Assembly (NCBI GenBank): GCA_963847515.1
Contig: CAWKAA010000005.1
Coordinates: 1,736,001-1,800,000, forward strand
Source: QHXW01 sp963847515
Lineage (GTDB): Bacteria; Acidobacteriota; Terriglobia; Bryobacterales; Bryobacteraceae
DNA length: 64,000 bases
Direction: 5' to 3'
Shown here: positions 18,567 to 27,697 of the stretch, one piece after another
Numbering within the stretch: the first letter of the stretch is position 1
Layout: every line of letters starts with the position of its first letter
The notes under the pieces: generated by a model
What the model saw: only the letters and a program-made list of their open reading frames with translations
Database searches by the model: none
What the model was told of the DNA's origin: nothing
Position numbers and translations under genes: made by a program

Positions 18567-19334
18567 ATGCCTTTCGACCTCGAATACGTTCGCCAAACCT
18601 GGCCGCATCCGGTGTCCTACTTCGCGACCATCGATTCCACCATGCTCGAAGCCTCGCGGCTGGCCGCGGCGGGCTGCCAACAAGGCACCGTGGTGGTTGC
18701 GGACGAGCAGACCGCGGGACAAGGCAGGCACGGAAGGCACTGGCACTCGGAACCGAACGCCGGACTGTACGTTTCGATCGTGCTGCGTCCGGCGTTGGGA
18801 GCCGATTCGCTGCCCGTCCTGACGCTTGCCCTCGGTCTGGCGACTGCGGACGCGATCGCTGAATCAACCGGCATCACGTGTGATTTGCGCTGGCCAAACG
18901 ATGTCATGATCGAAGGGAAAAAGGTGGCCGGTATCCTGGTGCAGCTCGTGGAGTCCGCCGCCATTGCGGGCATCGGCGTGAACGTCAGCCATACAATATT
19001 TCCGCCAGAAATCGCAACTCAAGCTACTTCGCTTAGAATTATTTCGAACCGCCGCCATTCCCGCGAACAGCTTCTGGTGGCTCTCCTGGGGGCGGTCAAC
19101 CACTCCAGCAGTGTGCTGGAAGCCAAAGGCGGGCGAGATGCAATCTTGCATATGTTCTCCCAGCGTTCGAGCTATGCACGCAACAAGCGCGTGCGCGTGG
19201 AGCAGGGTGCGGCTGTTCTGGAAGGCACCACCGCGGGACTCGATCCGTCGGGGTTTCTCATTCTTCGCAAGGATGATGGGACGGAGCAGCTGGTGCTGGC
19301 GGGTGGAGTGAGGGAAGAAGGTGCTAGGTTTTAG
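18567..19334 (+). CDS. birA: Biotin--[acetyl-CoA-carboxylase] ligase, class without DNA-binding domain
   Basis: 255 residues from ATG 18567, 31 bases after valS. It attaches biotin to the carrier domain of carboxylases. Biotin/AMP motifs are IDSTMLEASRL, EQTAGQGRHGRHWHS, GLYVSIVLRP, RWPNDVMIEGKKVAGIL and GIGVNV. There is no N-terminal winged helix, so it is a monofunctional ligase rather than the E. coli repressor type. The final residues (EEGARF) and stop codon are encoded by the left arm of a palindromic repeat that begins at 19319. coaX follows, a common pairing. Confidence 0.93.
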   Translation: MPFDLEYVRQTWPHPVSYFATIDSTMLEASRLAAAGCQQGTVVVADEQTAGQGRHGRHWHSEPNAGLYVSIVLRPALGADSLPVLTLALGLATADAIAESTGITCDLRWPNDVMIEGKKVAGILVQLVESAAIAGIGVNVSHTIFPPEIATQATSLRIISNRRHSREQLLVALLGAVNHSSSVLEAKGGRDAILHMFSQRSSYARNKRVRVEQGAAVLEGTTAGLDPSGFLILRKDDGTEQLVLAGGVREEGARF

Positions 19335-19422
19335 GTGCTAGGTGCTAGGTGCTAGGGGACCTGTCGCGGACAGAAACGCCGGTAGGTTTTACTAGCACCT
19401 AACACCTAAAACCTGGCACCTG
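19319..19422. repeat. AGGTGYT palindromic repeat, copy R1
   Basis: Left arm of 7-base units (AGGTGCT-type, about 19319-19357), a core of about 35 bases, and a right arm of complementary units (about 19391-19420). The outer 29 bases of the arms pair at about 27 positions, the exceptions being T/C differences that would still pair as G-U in RNA. It contains the birA stop codon and ends 5 bases before coaX. Relatives lie at 44669-44746 plus 47576-47620 and at 48104-48219. Confidence 0.9.
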
Positions 19423-19427
19423 ATTTT

Positions 19428-20195
19428 ATGCTATTAGCCCTGGATGTTGGCAATACCAATCTGACGATCGGCGCGTTCGACGGGGCGAAGCTGGTGGCGC
19501 AATGGCGGCTGCGCACGGTCCACGATCAGACGGCGGACGAGTGGGGCATCCTGTTACGCAATCTGTTTTCGCTTTCCGGACACGATATCGCGCAGGTAGA
19601 CGGCGTTATTATTTCGAGCGTGGTGCCGCCGCTCGATCTCTCGCTGGCCACGATGGCTCCGCGTTATTTCGGAAGTGAAGCTGTGTTCATCAATCCTGCC
19701 GACGCGGGTCTGGTGATGCGCGTGGATCAGCCGGCCGAAGTGGGCGCGGATCGTGTCGTGAACAGCGTGGCCGCGTTTCAGAAGTACGGCGGCCCTTGCG
19801 TCATTGTCGATTTGGGAACGGCGGTCAACTTCGACGTGGTCTCAGAGAAGGGCGAGTATTTGGGCGGTGTGCTCACGGCTGGAATCGGGATTTCCATTGC
19901 GGCGCTGTTCAGCAAGACGGCACGGCTTCCCATGGTCGCGTTCCGGGAGCCCGAGAAACTGATCGGCACAAACACCGTGGCATGCCTCCAGTCGGGATTT
20001 TACTATGGCTCACTGGGCATGATCGACGGCATTCTCAAGCGTCTTATCCAGGAACTTGGAGAGGCGACGAAGGTGATTGCCACCGGCGGGCAGGCGGGTC
20101 TCATCGCGCGAGGGTCAACTTACATCCAGCACGTGGACGAACACTTGACGCTCGAAGGACTGCGGCTCCTGTGGGAGCGGAAGCGCCGCGCGTGA
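19428..20195 (+). CDS. coaX: Type III pantothenate kinase
   Basis: 255 residues; phosphorylates pantothenate in the first step of CoA synthesis. It has the ASKHA-fold phosphate motif LLALDVGNTNLTIGAFDG, the VISSVVPPL strand, EVGADRVVNSVAA with the catalytic Asp, VIVDLGTAVNFDVV, GIGISIAALFSKTARLP and the C-terminal VIATGGQAGLIA. Length is normal. The start lies immediately behind a palindromic repeat. The stop overlaps the next gene (GTGA). Confidence 0.95.
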   Translation: MLLALDVGNTNLTIGAFDGAKLVAQWRLRTVHDQTADEWGILLRNLFSLSGHDIAQVDGVIISSVVPPLDLSLATMAPRYFGSEAVFINPADAGLVMRVDQPAEVGADRVVNSVAAFQKYGGPCVIVDLGTAVNFDVVSEKGEYLGGVLTAGIGISIAALFSKTARLPMVAFREPEKLIGTNTVACLQSGFYYGSLGMIDGILKRLIQELGEATKVIATGGQAGLIARGSTYIQHVDEHLTLEGLRLLWERKRRA

Positions 20196-20881
20196 GCGAC
20201 GAAAACTGGGCGCTCAACTACTTCAATTACTTCACTGAAATCGAAGAGCACTTTCAGCGCGCGCGGGGGACCGGCTTGTTTCTAGTGTCGCCTCTTGACT
20301 GGGCCTTGATCGAAAGCTGGAAGAACGCCGGAGTTCCGCTCGAAGCGGTGCTCCGCGGAATCGACTCGGCATTTGAGAAATGGCGCGGCCGGAAATCGAA
20401 GACGCAGAAAGTGAATTCCCTGGCCTTCTGCGCACAAGCCGTGCTGACGGAAGCTCAGCAGATGGCGGGCGCCACGACGGGGCCGGCAGATCGAAGCGCC
20501 GCGAGCCCTTACACACCCGATGAACTACGTGCCTACCTGCGCGGCAACGCCGAAGCGGTCCGCAAAACGGGTGATGCTGCCTATGTTGCGATCGCGGAGG
20601 CGCTCGACCGGCTATCGGAAAGCATGGATGAATATGCCCGAGATCTCGAGCAGCTGGAGCAAAGGCTGACTGTACTGGAAGAGAAGATGCTGGCCACGGC
20701 GCGCGCGGCGCAGACGGAAGAACAGCTGTTGAAGGCGCGGCAGGAGTTGGAAGCGGAGCTTCGCCCCTACCGCAGCAAAATGAGCGCCGGGCAATTGGGG
20801 CTGCTCGAAAAGCAGTACCTGGAACGGAGGCTGCTGGATGGCTACAAACTCCCGCGGCTCAGTCTGTTCTACCTCCGTTGA
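20192..20881 (+). CDS. Conserved hypothetical protein, coiled coil
   Basis: 229 residues from GTG 20192, overlapping coaX by 4 bases. The N-terminal part (NYFNYFTEIEEHFQRARGTG, VSPLDWALIESWKNAGVPLE, VLRGIDSAFEKW) looks like a compact helical domain, and residues about 145-200 form a strong coiled coil (LERDLEQLEQRLTVLEEKM-type heptads). There is no signal peptide or membrane segment. The function is not recognised; translational coupling to coaX suggests only co-expression. Confidence 0.75.
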   Translation: MSDENWALNYFNYFTEIEEHFQRARGTGLFLVSPLDWALIESWKNAGVPLEAVLRGIDSAFEKWRGRKSKTQKVNSLAFCAQAVLTEAQQMAGATTGPADRSAASPYTPDELRAYLRGNAEAVRKTGDAAYVAIAEALDRLSESMDEYARDLEQLEQRLTVLEEKMLATARAAQTEEQLLKARQELEAELRPYRSKMSAGQLGLLEKQYLERRLLDGYKLPRLSLFYLR

Positions 20882-20929
20882 ACCTCAAGCCCACGTTTTG
20901 CGTAATATAGTGCGAACGGGGAGTTCGAT

Positions 20930-21250
20930 ATGTTCTGCACGACCTGTGGTCTTCAGATGAGCGAGGATGCAGCATTTTGCTCGCGCTGCGGCAAAGCGAC
21001 GGGTGCGCCGGCGGTTCCCCGGATCGTTGCTCCCCATCCCCGCCTGAGCCGTCCCATGGTGGATAAGAAGATCGCCGGAGTCTGCGCCGGCTTTGCGCGT
21101 TACTTCGGAGTAGACGTAACGCTCATGCGGATTCTCTGGCTCATCCTGGCGGTGTTTACCGGCGTGGGTTTCATTGCCTATATCGTGGCGTGGATCTGCA
21201 TGCCGCGCGATTACACGCCACTGGGCGCGCCGGTTCCACAGCAGACCTGA
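20930..21250 (+). CDS. PspC-domain protein with N-terminal zinc ribbon
   Basis: 106 residues. The first 22 residues form a double-CxxC zinc ribbon (CTTCGLQ, CSRCGK), and residues 40-100 are a PspC domain (LSRPMVDKKIAGVCAGFARY, RILWLILAVFTGVGFIAYIV, AWICMPRD) with one or two membrane helices. PspC proteins act in the inner-membrane stress response in enterobacteria; here there is no psp operon, so the role is open. The ribosome site GGGGAG precedes the ATG. Confidence 0.9.
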   Translation: MFCTTCGLQMSEDAAFCSRCGKATGAPAVPRIVAPHPRLSRPMVDKKIAGVCAGFARYFGVDVTLMRILWLILAVFTGVGFIAYIVAWICMPRDYTPLGAPVPQQT

Positions 21251-21308
21251 CTCACGCCCGCGCGGCAAGTCCCCACTGTTCCCTGGAAATATGGAACACT
21301 GAGGGACT

Positions 21309-22637
21309 ATGCCGACACACCCCTCCGCGGGGAAAATCACAGCCGCGCCCGGCGTCTGGTACAAAGCGCTCAACGGATATCACTGGTGGGTCTTGATTGT
21401 GGCTTCGCTGGGATGGATGTTCGACACGATGGACCAGCGAATTTTCGTGCTCGCGCGCGGGCCTGCCATGAAGGAACTGCTGCCCGCAGGGACAGCACCG
21501 GCGGATATCACCTGGTACAGCGGTCTGGCGACGGCGATTTTCATGCTCGGTTGGGCGTCGGGCGGCCTTTTCTTCGGCGTCATGGGCGACCGCTGGGGGC
21601 GGGCCAAGACCATGATGCTCACGATTCTGGTCTACTCCGGGTTTACAGGTCTCTCGGCACTGTCGCGCAATCAATGGGACTTCATGACGTACCGGTTTCT
21701 CACGGGTCTGGGCGTGGGCGGTGAGTTCGCGGCGGGCGTGACTCTGGTTGCGGAGGTGATGCCCGAACAGGCGCGCGCTCACGCGTTGGGCATGCTCCAG
21801 GCACTCTCAGCGCTTGGCAACGTGATCGGCTCGGCCATCAGCTTTATCGTGTTGCCTCTGGGCTGGCGGTGGATGTTTACTGTAGGAATTCTTCCCGCGC
21901 TCCTGGTGGTCGCGGTGTTCCGCAAAATGAAAGAGCCGGAGGCCTGGCAAAAAGTGCGGGATTCCGTAACACGCGGCGGAGACAAGAAACAGCTCGGCTC
22001 GATCGCCGACTTGTGGAGTAACCCCAGATGGCGCAGGAACACGATTGTCGGGTTGATTCTGGCGATCTCTGGCGTTGTGGGTTTGTGGGGCATCGGCTTC
22101 TGGTCGCCGGAATTAATTCGCGAAGCGCTGAAAGACCTGCCGCTCGACAGGCGAAACTGGTATGTCAGCATGGGAACGCTGCTGCAGGATTGCGGCGCTT
22201 TTTTGGGAATCTCGGCTTTTACGTTCGTGACATCGAGAATCGGCCGGCGGCCCGCGTTTGTCATCTCGTTTCTACTGGGCCTGGCGGCTACGGTCTTGAC
22301 CTTCGGGCTGTTGCACAAGCCTTCCGAGGTTCTGTGGATGATGCCCATGATGGGCTTCTGCACTTTGCTGGTGTTCGGGGGATACTCGATTTACTTTCCG
22401 GAGCTCTATCCGACACGCTTGCGCAGTTCCGGAGTGGGCTTCTGTTATAACGTGGGCCGCATCATCGCAGCGCTGGGACCGTTTACGCTGGGCGGGTTAA
22501 CGGTATTTTTTCGGGACTCCGGCTTCGCCGCGCCATTTCGCGCCGCGGCTATTTCTTTATCCAGCATTTACCTTTTGGGCGCCGTCGCCGTGCTGTTTGC
22601 GCCCGAGACGAAGGGGCGTCCTTTGCCGGAGGAGTAG
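21309..22637 (+). CDS. MFS transporter, metabolite:H+ symporter type
   Basis: 442 residues and about 12 hydrophobic segments. The MFS signature is visible in GVMGDRWGRAKTMM and RFLTGLGVGGEFAAGVTLVAE, and again in the second half (SRIGRRPAFV, YFPELYPTRLRSSGVG). This pattern is close to the aromatic-acid/sialate/sugar symporter branch. The early WMFDTMDQRIFVLA with charged residues in helix 1 is typical of proton symporters. No neighbouring catabolic gene indicates the substrate. Confidence 0.88.
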   Translation: MPTHPSAGKITAAPGVWYKALNGYHWWVLIVASLGWMFDTMDQRIFVLARGPAMKELLPAGTAPADITWYSGLATAIFMLGWASGGLFFGVMGDRWGRAKTMMLTILVYSGFTGLSALSRNQWDFMTYRFLTGLGVGGEFAAGVTLVAEVMPEQARAHALGMLQALSALGNVIGSAISFIVLPLGWRWMFTVGILPALLVVAVFRKMKEPEAWQKVRDSVTRGGDKKQLGSIADLWSNPRWRRNTIVGLILAISGVVGLWGIGFWSPELIREALKDLPLDRRNWYVSMGTLLQDCGAFLGISAFTFVTSRIGRRPAFVISFLLGLAATVLTFGLLHKPSEVLWMMPMMGFCTLLVFGGYSIYFPELYPTRLRSSGVGFCYNVGRIIAALGPFTLGGLTVFFRDSGFAAPFRAAAISLSSIYLLGAVAVLFAPETKGRPLPEE

Positions 22638-22677
22638 CGCGGCGCAGATTCTTTGACAGCGTCGTACATGCTTAGCT

Positions 22678-23539
22678 GTGAAAACTGTCAAGCGTAACAG
22701 TTTGAATTTAACGCTGGCGCTGGTGTTCCTGGTCGGCACGGGATGCCGTCGGCAAGAACAAGCGTCCCGATACGAGACTCATTTCGCTACAGTAAATGGC
22801 GTCAAGCTTCACTATGTGGATTGGGGCGGCCACGGAAAGGCTCTAGTTTTCCTGACGGAACTGGGTGGGCCGGCCGACGGATTTGATCCCATTGCGAAGA
22901 GATTTACCGCGCTTTCACGTGCTCGGGTTGACGCGCCGCGGGCAGGGAGAATCTGGCAAACCTCCGTCTGGTTATGACGTCGACACGTTGGCAGAGGATA
23001 TCAGGGCGTTTCTCGACACGCTGGAGATCAAGCGGGTCAACCTTGCCGGTTATTCAATCGCCGGCAACGAGGAGACCCGTTTCGCAGGCCTGTATCCGGA
23101 GCGGGTGGCGAAGTTGGTGTACTTGGACGCGGCGTACGACCACGCGAGCAATCAAGAACTCCTCCACCGAGTTCGATCTCAGTTCTCGTTGCCGCCTCTA
23201 CAGCTAGATGATCCATTCCTCAAACTTATTAATGACGCGGCGACGAAGTACCACCCGGACTATGCGAAGGTGCAGACGCCAGCTCTAAGTTTTCACGTGA
23301 TTTACGATAGGGATCCCGCTTTTGCGGCATGGGATGAGGCCACGCGAAAGAGATTGCAGGCATACTGGAAAACGTACGGGAACGTGTTCAGCCGAGGACA
23401 GATGGACCGATTCCGAAAGGAAGTAAGGAGTGGCAGGGTGGTAGAACTGCATGGTACGAGTCATACGGAATTCCTGACCGACCCCAAGCAACAGTATGTG
23501 ATGATTCGTGAGATGCGGAAGTTTCTCGCAGCCGAGTGA
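22678..23539 (+). pseudogene. Secreted alpha/beta hydrolase, frameshifted
   Basis: GTG 22678 opens a lipoprotein-like leader (LTLALVFLVGTGCRRQ) and the start of an alpha/beta hydrolase (VNGVKLHYVDWGGHGKALVF). After IAKRFTA the family sequence continues in the next frame as FHVLGLTRRGQGESGKPPSG, with the nucleophile elbow LAGYSIAGNEE, YLDAAYDH and the C-terminal His in LHGTSHTEFL. The switch is at about 22908-22915 within a GC alternation; loss of two bases from CGCGCG would explain it. If the base calls are right the protein is dead; otherwise it is an intact hydrolase of about 287 residues. Confidence 0.8.
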
Positions 23540-23798
23540 TGTTTTTGCGAGGAGCGCGGACTTCCCATCGAAGCGGCAATTCACAAACTCCAAGTGCACC
23601 TGCTACACGTGCTACAATTCGACGTTTCATGCCAGTTCAGGCCCTGGTGGGGCTGTTGCGCCATAGAGTCACGGTCGCCTCCAATGTTGGGTTGCGCAGG
23701 ACGACGCAGGAAGCGGGACTGAATTCCCCCGCCTCGGGTAAAATAGCTAGCACATCAAATGATACGCGGGCCTCGGAACGAGGCGCGCGCCTCTGATT

Positions 23799-24554
23799 AT
23801 GCTGGAAGCCTTTGCGCTGTCAGACGTAGGACGGGTACGGACCAACAATGAAGACTGCGCGCTCATTCTCCCGGAGATCGGCCTTTACCTTCTGGCGGAT
23901 GGGATGGGCGGAGCGCGCGCTGGGGAAATGGCCTCGCGGCTGGCCGTCGACACCGTCGCTCAAGTGGTGAAGGAGTCCTGGCAGCGCGATCCCCAAGTCT
24001 TGCTTAGCGCGGTGGAAGAAGCCAACCGCCGCGTGCTGGAGGCTTCCAACAGCGATCCACAACTGGAGGGCATGGGGACAACGCTGGTGGCCGTGCTCGA
24101 GACCGGCGAAGATCTGGCCATCGCCAGCGTGGGCGATAGCCGCGCATACCTGTTGGATGATGCGGGCTTCCGCGCGGTCACCGAAGACCAGACCTGGGTG
24201 CATGAGGTGGGACGTCCGCTCGGGCTGGATGAGGAGAGCCTGCGGAATCATCCCATGCGTCACGTGCTGACCATGGCGATCGGCGTCGGCGGCGCGCTTG
24301 CCGTGCACTACTACATGATTCACCTCAAACCTTCGGCCCTGCTGCTGATGTGCAGCGATGGGCTGCACGGGGTGATCGAGCCCACGGTTATCGAAAACAT
24401 CCTCCGCGATAATGGTTCGGGGCATGACCAGCTTCAGTACAAATGCCAGAAGCTTGTCGACTGCGCCAAAGAGGCCGGAGGTCCCGACAATGTCACTTGC
24501 GTGATCCTGCGCGGGATGGGGGCGTGGCCCGCGCCATCCGACCACCAGCAATAA
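23799..24554 (+). CDS. PP2C-family Ser/Thr protein phosphatase
   Basis: 251 residues, Stp1/PrpC type. Metal-binding motifs are all present: SDVGRVRTNNEDCAL, LLADGMGGARAGEMAS, ASVGDSRAYLL, LLMCSDGLHGVIE and GGPDNVTCVIL. It is expected to dephosphorylate targets of Hanks-type kinases in the cytoplasm; no kinase gene is adjacent. The 259 bases before it (23540-23798) contain no convincing gene. Confidence 0.93.
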   Translation: MLEAFALSDVGRVRTNNEDCALILPEIGLYLLADGMGGARAGEMASRLAVDTVAQVVKESWQRDPQVLLSAVEEANRRVLEASNSDPQLEGMGTTLVAVLETGEDLAIASVGDSRAYLLDDAGFRAVTEDQTWVHEVGRPLGLDEESLRNHPMRHVLTMAIGVGGALAVHYYMIHLKPSALLLMCSDGLHGVIEPTVIENILRDNGSGHDQLQYKCQKLVDCAKEAGGPDNVTCVILRGMGAWPAPSDHQQ

Positions 24555-24602
24555 ATAAACTTCGCAGTGCCTTCCGCCGAGAATTTTCCTCCCTCTCTTT
24601 CA

Positions 24603-24621
24603 CTGTTCTTGTAAAGAACAG
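24603..24621. promoter_or_regulatory. Perfect inverted repeat just before a GTG start
   Basis: CTGTTCTT and AAGAACAG arms around GTA. The right arm ends 9 bases before the start codon at 24631 and includes the first two bases of the AGGA ribosome site. It could be an operator or an RNA hairpin that limits ribosome access. It is too short and lacks the T-run for a terminator. Confidence 0.35.
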
Positions 24622-24630
24622 GACTATCAG

Positions 24631-25560
24631 GTGCCCCGAATCATCAAGACCTTGCGCACGTCGTGTGTCTGGACGGTTGTCCTTCTTATCCCGCGGGTGT
24701 CGACGGCGCAAACGAGCGCGCTGCATATCACGGTCATATCCGGCGAGGATGCAGCCCACTCCGCTGGTGCACACGTAACTAAACCAATCACGATTGAAGT
24801 AACGGATGCCGCCGGCCAGCCGGTAGAAGGAGCGCGGACGAGTTTCCAGATGCCGGAGGACGGGCCGACCGGCGTTTCGTCCAGCGGCTTGCGCACGGAT
24901 CTAGCCGTGACGGATTCCCGTGGACGCGCCACGCTTCGCGGTTTTCAGCTCAATCGGACTCCGGGACCGTTTAACGTCCGTGTCACGGTGGTGAAAGAGC
25001 AGGCGCGGGCAGGCATCGTCGTCCGGCAGCGCATCGGCGAGGAAAGCGCCTCAACGGGAAGTGCGGACCGGAAAACGCAGCCAGCAGCGGCAATGGCTCC
25101 TGCAGCGCTGAGCGCTTCAACGGCGGCAAACGCTCCGGTCGCGACCGTCACGGAAACGAAAACGAATGCCGTCCCCGCCAAGGCAGCTCTGGGCAACCCG
25201 AGGACTGCGGCTGCCGCAGGTCCGAAAGCCATTGAGGCAACTATGCAGCCCGTTCTCGCAAGCCGCCAAACCATAACGGAAACGACACCCAGCGTTGCCG
25301 CTTCGACACCCACAAGAATGCAGACCATTGTCATCACGCAAAGCTCGCCGAAAACCGGCGGCGGCCTGGTGGCGGCTAGCGGCGGTAAATCACATAAGAA
25401 ATGGGTGTGGTTAGGAATTTTGGCGGCTGGCGGCGTGGCCGGAGCATTCGCCGGCTCGAGTCTCAGCGCTGCGTCCGCGGCTCATGGGACCCCAATTGGC
25501 GGCGGCTTGAACTCTTCCGTCAGCATTGGCACACCTACGATTACGATCGGGAAGCCGTAA
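24631..25560 (+). CDS. Secreted or membrane-anchored protein with Ig-like N-terminal domain
   Basis: 309 residues from GTG 24631. A signal peptide (TSCVWTVVLLIPRVSTAQ) is followed by a bacterial Ig-like domain (ITIEVTDAAGQPVEGARTSF, DSRGRATLRGFQLNRTPGPF), a long Ala/Thr/Pro-rich low-complexity linker (about 130-240), and a hydrophobic segment WVWLGILAAGGVAGAFAG (about 255-272) that may anchor it. First of three overlapping secreted-protein genes (TAATG junction). The function is not recognised. Confidence 0.72.
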   Translation: MPRIIKTLRTSCVWTVVLLIPRVSTAQTSALHITVISGEDAAHSAGAHVTKPITIEVTDAAGQPVEGARTSFQMPEDGPTGVSSSGLRTDLAVTDSRGRATLRGFQLNRTPGPFNVRVTVVKEQARAGIVVRQRIGEESASTGSADRKTQPAAAMAPAALSASTAANAPVATVTETKTNAVPAKAALGNPRTAAAAGPKAIEATMQPVLASRQTITETTPSVAASTPTRMQTIVITQSSPKTGGGLVAASGGKSHKKWVWLGILAAGGVAGAFAGSSLSAASAAHGTPIGGGLNSSVSIGTPTITIGKP

Positions 25561-26336
25561 TGAAGAGAGCTGCCATTTTTTTCCTCCTATGCCTGACGGC
25601 CGCGTTGGCTGCGTCGAACTGGAACGCGCCGTTGGTTGGCGTCGCTCGCGATGCCAGGAACCAGCTCCATCCGGTGTACGGTGTGGCGGGAAGTTTTATC
25701 TTGCGCGGCACCCTGAAGGGGGACGCTCTGAACTGGGCGTTCGCTGCCTCCGGCGGGCTGGTGCAGACGGACGGAGAGTTAAGTGTGCTCGATGCGCGCG
25801 CGAATGTCATAGAACGGCGCGCGACGGCCGCGAGCGGAGTGATTCTCAGCCCGGATTACGCATTCTTTCCGAAAACCGGTGAGTTGTGGCCGGCCGGAGT
25901 AAGCACCGATGGCTCGATTGCGATTGAGCCTGCGGTAATCGGGGGACGGGTAATCGCGCTCGGGCCGGCGGATCAGCGCGGGATTGTGTTGGCGGCGTGC
26001 CGGGGCAACCAGCTCTGGCTTCTCACGTTATCCGTCAAGAAAGGAGCTTTGCTGCATGAATCGATGCCGGGCGGCGCTGTTGGCGAACAGGCGTGCGACA
26101 ACCCAGGCGCATTGCTGGTGCTGAAAGATCGATTGCTGCTGGCGGCTGGGCGCGAGATAGTCATTCAAACGGCCGGAGGCCAAGAGCGGCACGTGCCCAT
26201 TTATGGGACACGGATTCATCGGGCCGGAGAAGACACGGTGCAGATCGAGCTTCCCGGCTTGCCATCTCAGTTGATGCGTATCTCAGCGGAAGGTGAAGGG
26301 CTCTACGAGATGCCCGCCGCGGAGGCGCGTCCATGA
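25560..26336 (+). CDS. Secreted protein of unknown function
   Basis: 258 residues with a clear signal peptide (MKRAAIFFLLCLTAALAAS). The mature part is mostly beta, with short repeated strands (ALGPADQRGIVLAACRGNQL, LLVLKDRLLLAAGREIVIQ) suggestive of a small propeller. The ATG at 25560 shares its A with the upstream TAA, and its stop makes an ATGA overlap with the next gene, so the three are almost certainly co-translated. No family recognised. Confidence 0.7.
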   Translation: MKRAAIFFLLCLTAALAASNWNAPLVGVARDARNQLHPVYGVAGSFILRGTLKGDALNWAFAASGGLVQTDGELSVLDARANVIERRATAASGVILSPDYAFFPKTGELWPAGVSTDGSIAIEPAVIGGRVIALGPADQRGIVLAACRGNQLWLLTLSVKKGALLHESMPGGAVGEQACDNPGALLVLKDRLLLAAGREIVIQTAGGQERHVPIYGTRIHRAGEDTVQIELPGLPSQLMRISAEGEGLYEMPAAEARP

Positions 26337-27697
26337 CTGTTCGCGTGCTGCTGCTGGCCCTTCTGGGTGCGGGCTTCCTGCCCGCTCAATTCAGTTTGTT
26401 TCTGGTACAGAACGGCCAGGACGTCGCAAGCTACGATCAAACTTACGGCTTTGGTACTAAGCCGGTCGGCGCTGCCGTAAGCCTTGAGTTTCACTTACGC
26501 AACACCGGTGCGGATGCTCTGCTCACCGACCTACAGCTCACCGGCGCGGCCTTCCAATTCATTCCGTCACCTCCTTCGTTGCCACAGACGGTGCCCGCAG
26601 GAACGGCGGTCGATTTGATGGTACAGTTCGGCCCTGGCCAAACGGGTCCGGCCACCGCCAACATGATCGCGAACGGAGTCCAACTGGCCACGTTCGACGG
26701 GACTGGGCTGGCATCCGTCGCGGTGTCGCTTCAGAATGGCAGCCCCGTGCCATCGCCCATGGATTTCGGTAGCGTGGAACGTGGCAAGACCGCGGCATAC
26801 CAGATTGCGATTTCAAATGGAACCGGAAACAGTGTGGTGATCAATGTGGGCACTACAACCGCGCAGTTCACGATCAAGCCGGCTACGCCGCAATTCCCAC
26901 TGGCCGCCGGGGCACAGGTATCGCTTGAAATTGACTTCGTCCCAACCGTTGATGGGCCGCAACAGGCCAACCTGGAAATCAACCAATTGGTTTATCCGTT
27001 GACGGGTGTCGGCATTGATCCGCCATTTCCGCTACCGCAGCTGGAGTTCGATAGCGTGAGATATGGGAGCTCCCAGCAGGGCAAGGTGACAGTGCAGTTG
27101 GGTTCGCCATCGCAGGCAACCGGGACAGGGAAAGTGGATATCGATTTCAATCCCGGCGATGCCAGCGCAAATGCCGATCACGCCATTCAATTCTTGTCAA
27201 CGGGTGGTCGAACCGTCACCTTCAATGTGAATGAAGGGGATACAGTAGGGCATTTCGGCTCCGGCACAAGCGCCACGTTCCAGACCGGAACGACGGCCGG
27301 CAACATCGTGTTTACCGTCAAGCTCGGCGCCTTCGTAAGCACAAGAACGCTCACTGTCGCACCGTCCGTGGTTGTCTTTGATTCCAGCCAGGCGCAGCGC
27401 ACCTCGGCGGGGCTCGACCTGCAGTTCGATGCTTTCGACAACACGCGGTCCACTTCCAGCATGACTTTCACCTTCTTTGATCAAACCGGCACTCCGCTAC
27501 CGCCGGGCGCGATCGCCATTGACGCATCCGGCGCCCTCAGGCAGTTCTTTGCTTCCTCCGACCTGGGCGGCGTCTTTGGTCTGCACGCATTCTTCCCCGT
27601 CAATGGGAATCCCGCGCAAGTTGCCTCCGTCGAAGTGAAAATGACGAATTCCTTAGGAGCCGCGCAAACCGCCAGGCTGCCATTCACTACACCATGA
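26333..27697 (+). CDS. Secreted protein with ASPM/SPD-2/Hydin-like (choice-of-anchor D) domains
   Basis: 454 residues with signal peptide (VRVLLLALLGAGFLPAQ). Two or more immunoglobulin-like repeats of the HYDIN type are visible: GTKPVGAAVSLEFHLRNTGA ... TVPAGTAVDLMVQFGPG, then DFGSVERGKTAAYQIAISNG ... AAGAQVSLEIDFVPTVDG. A Calx-beta-like or similar domain follows (residues 230-330). Such proteins are extracellular or periplasmic scaffolds. Its 3' end overlaps the convergent SDR by 11 bases. Confidence 0.8.
   Translation: MTVRVLLLALLGAGFLPAQFSLFLVQNGQDVASYDQTYGFGTKPVGAAVSLEFHLRNTGADALLTDLQLTGAAFQFIPSPPSLPQTVPAGTAVDLMVQFGPGQTGPATANMIANGVQLATFDGTGLASVAVSLQNGSPVPSPMDFGSVERGKTAAYQIAISNGTGNSVVINVGTTTAQFTIKPATPQFPLAAGAQVSLEIDFVPTVDGPQQANLEINQLVYPLTGVGIDPPFPLPQLEFDSVRYGSSQQGKVTVQLGSPSQATGTGKVDIDFNPGDASANADHAIQFLSTGGRTVTFNVNEGDTVGHFGSGTSATFQTGTTAGNIVFTVKLGAFVSTRTLTVAPSVVVFDSSQAQRTSAGLDLQFDAFDNTRSTSSMTFTFFDQTGTPLPPGAIAIDASGALRQFFASSDLGGVFGLHAFFPVNGNPAQVASVEVKMTNSLGAAQTARLPFTTP

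Noticed and set aside
22078..22100. GTGGGGC inside the MFS gene as a further REP
   Set aside because: No hairpin follows; the codons are part of a conserved membrane segment.
23536..23796. 86-codon frame between the hydrolase and the PP2C gene
   Set aside because: Low-complexity Arg/Ser/Thr translation, no ribosome site and no motif.
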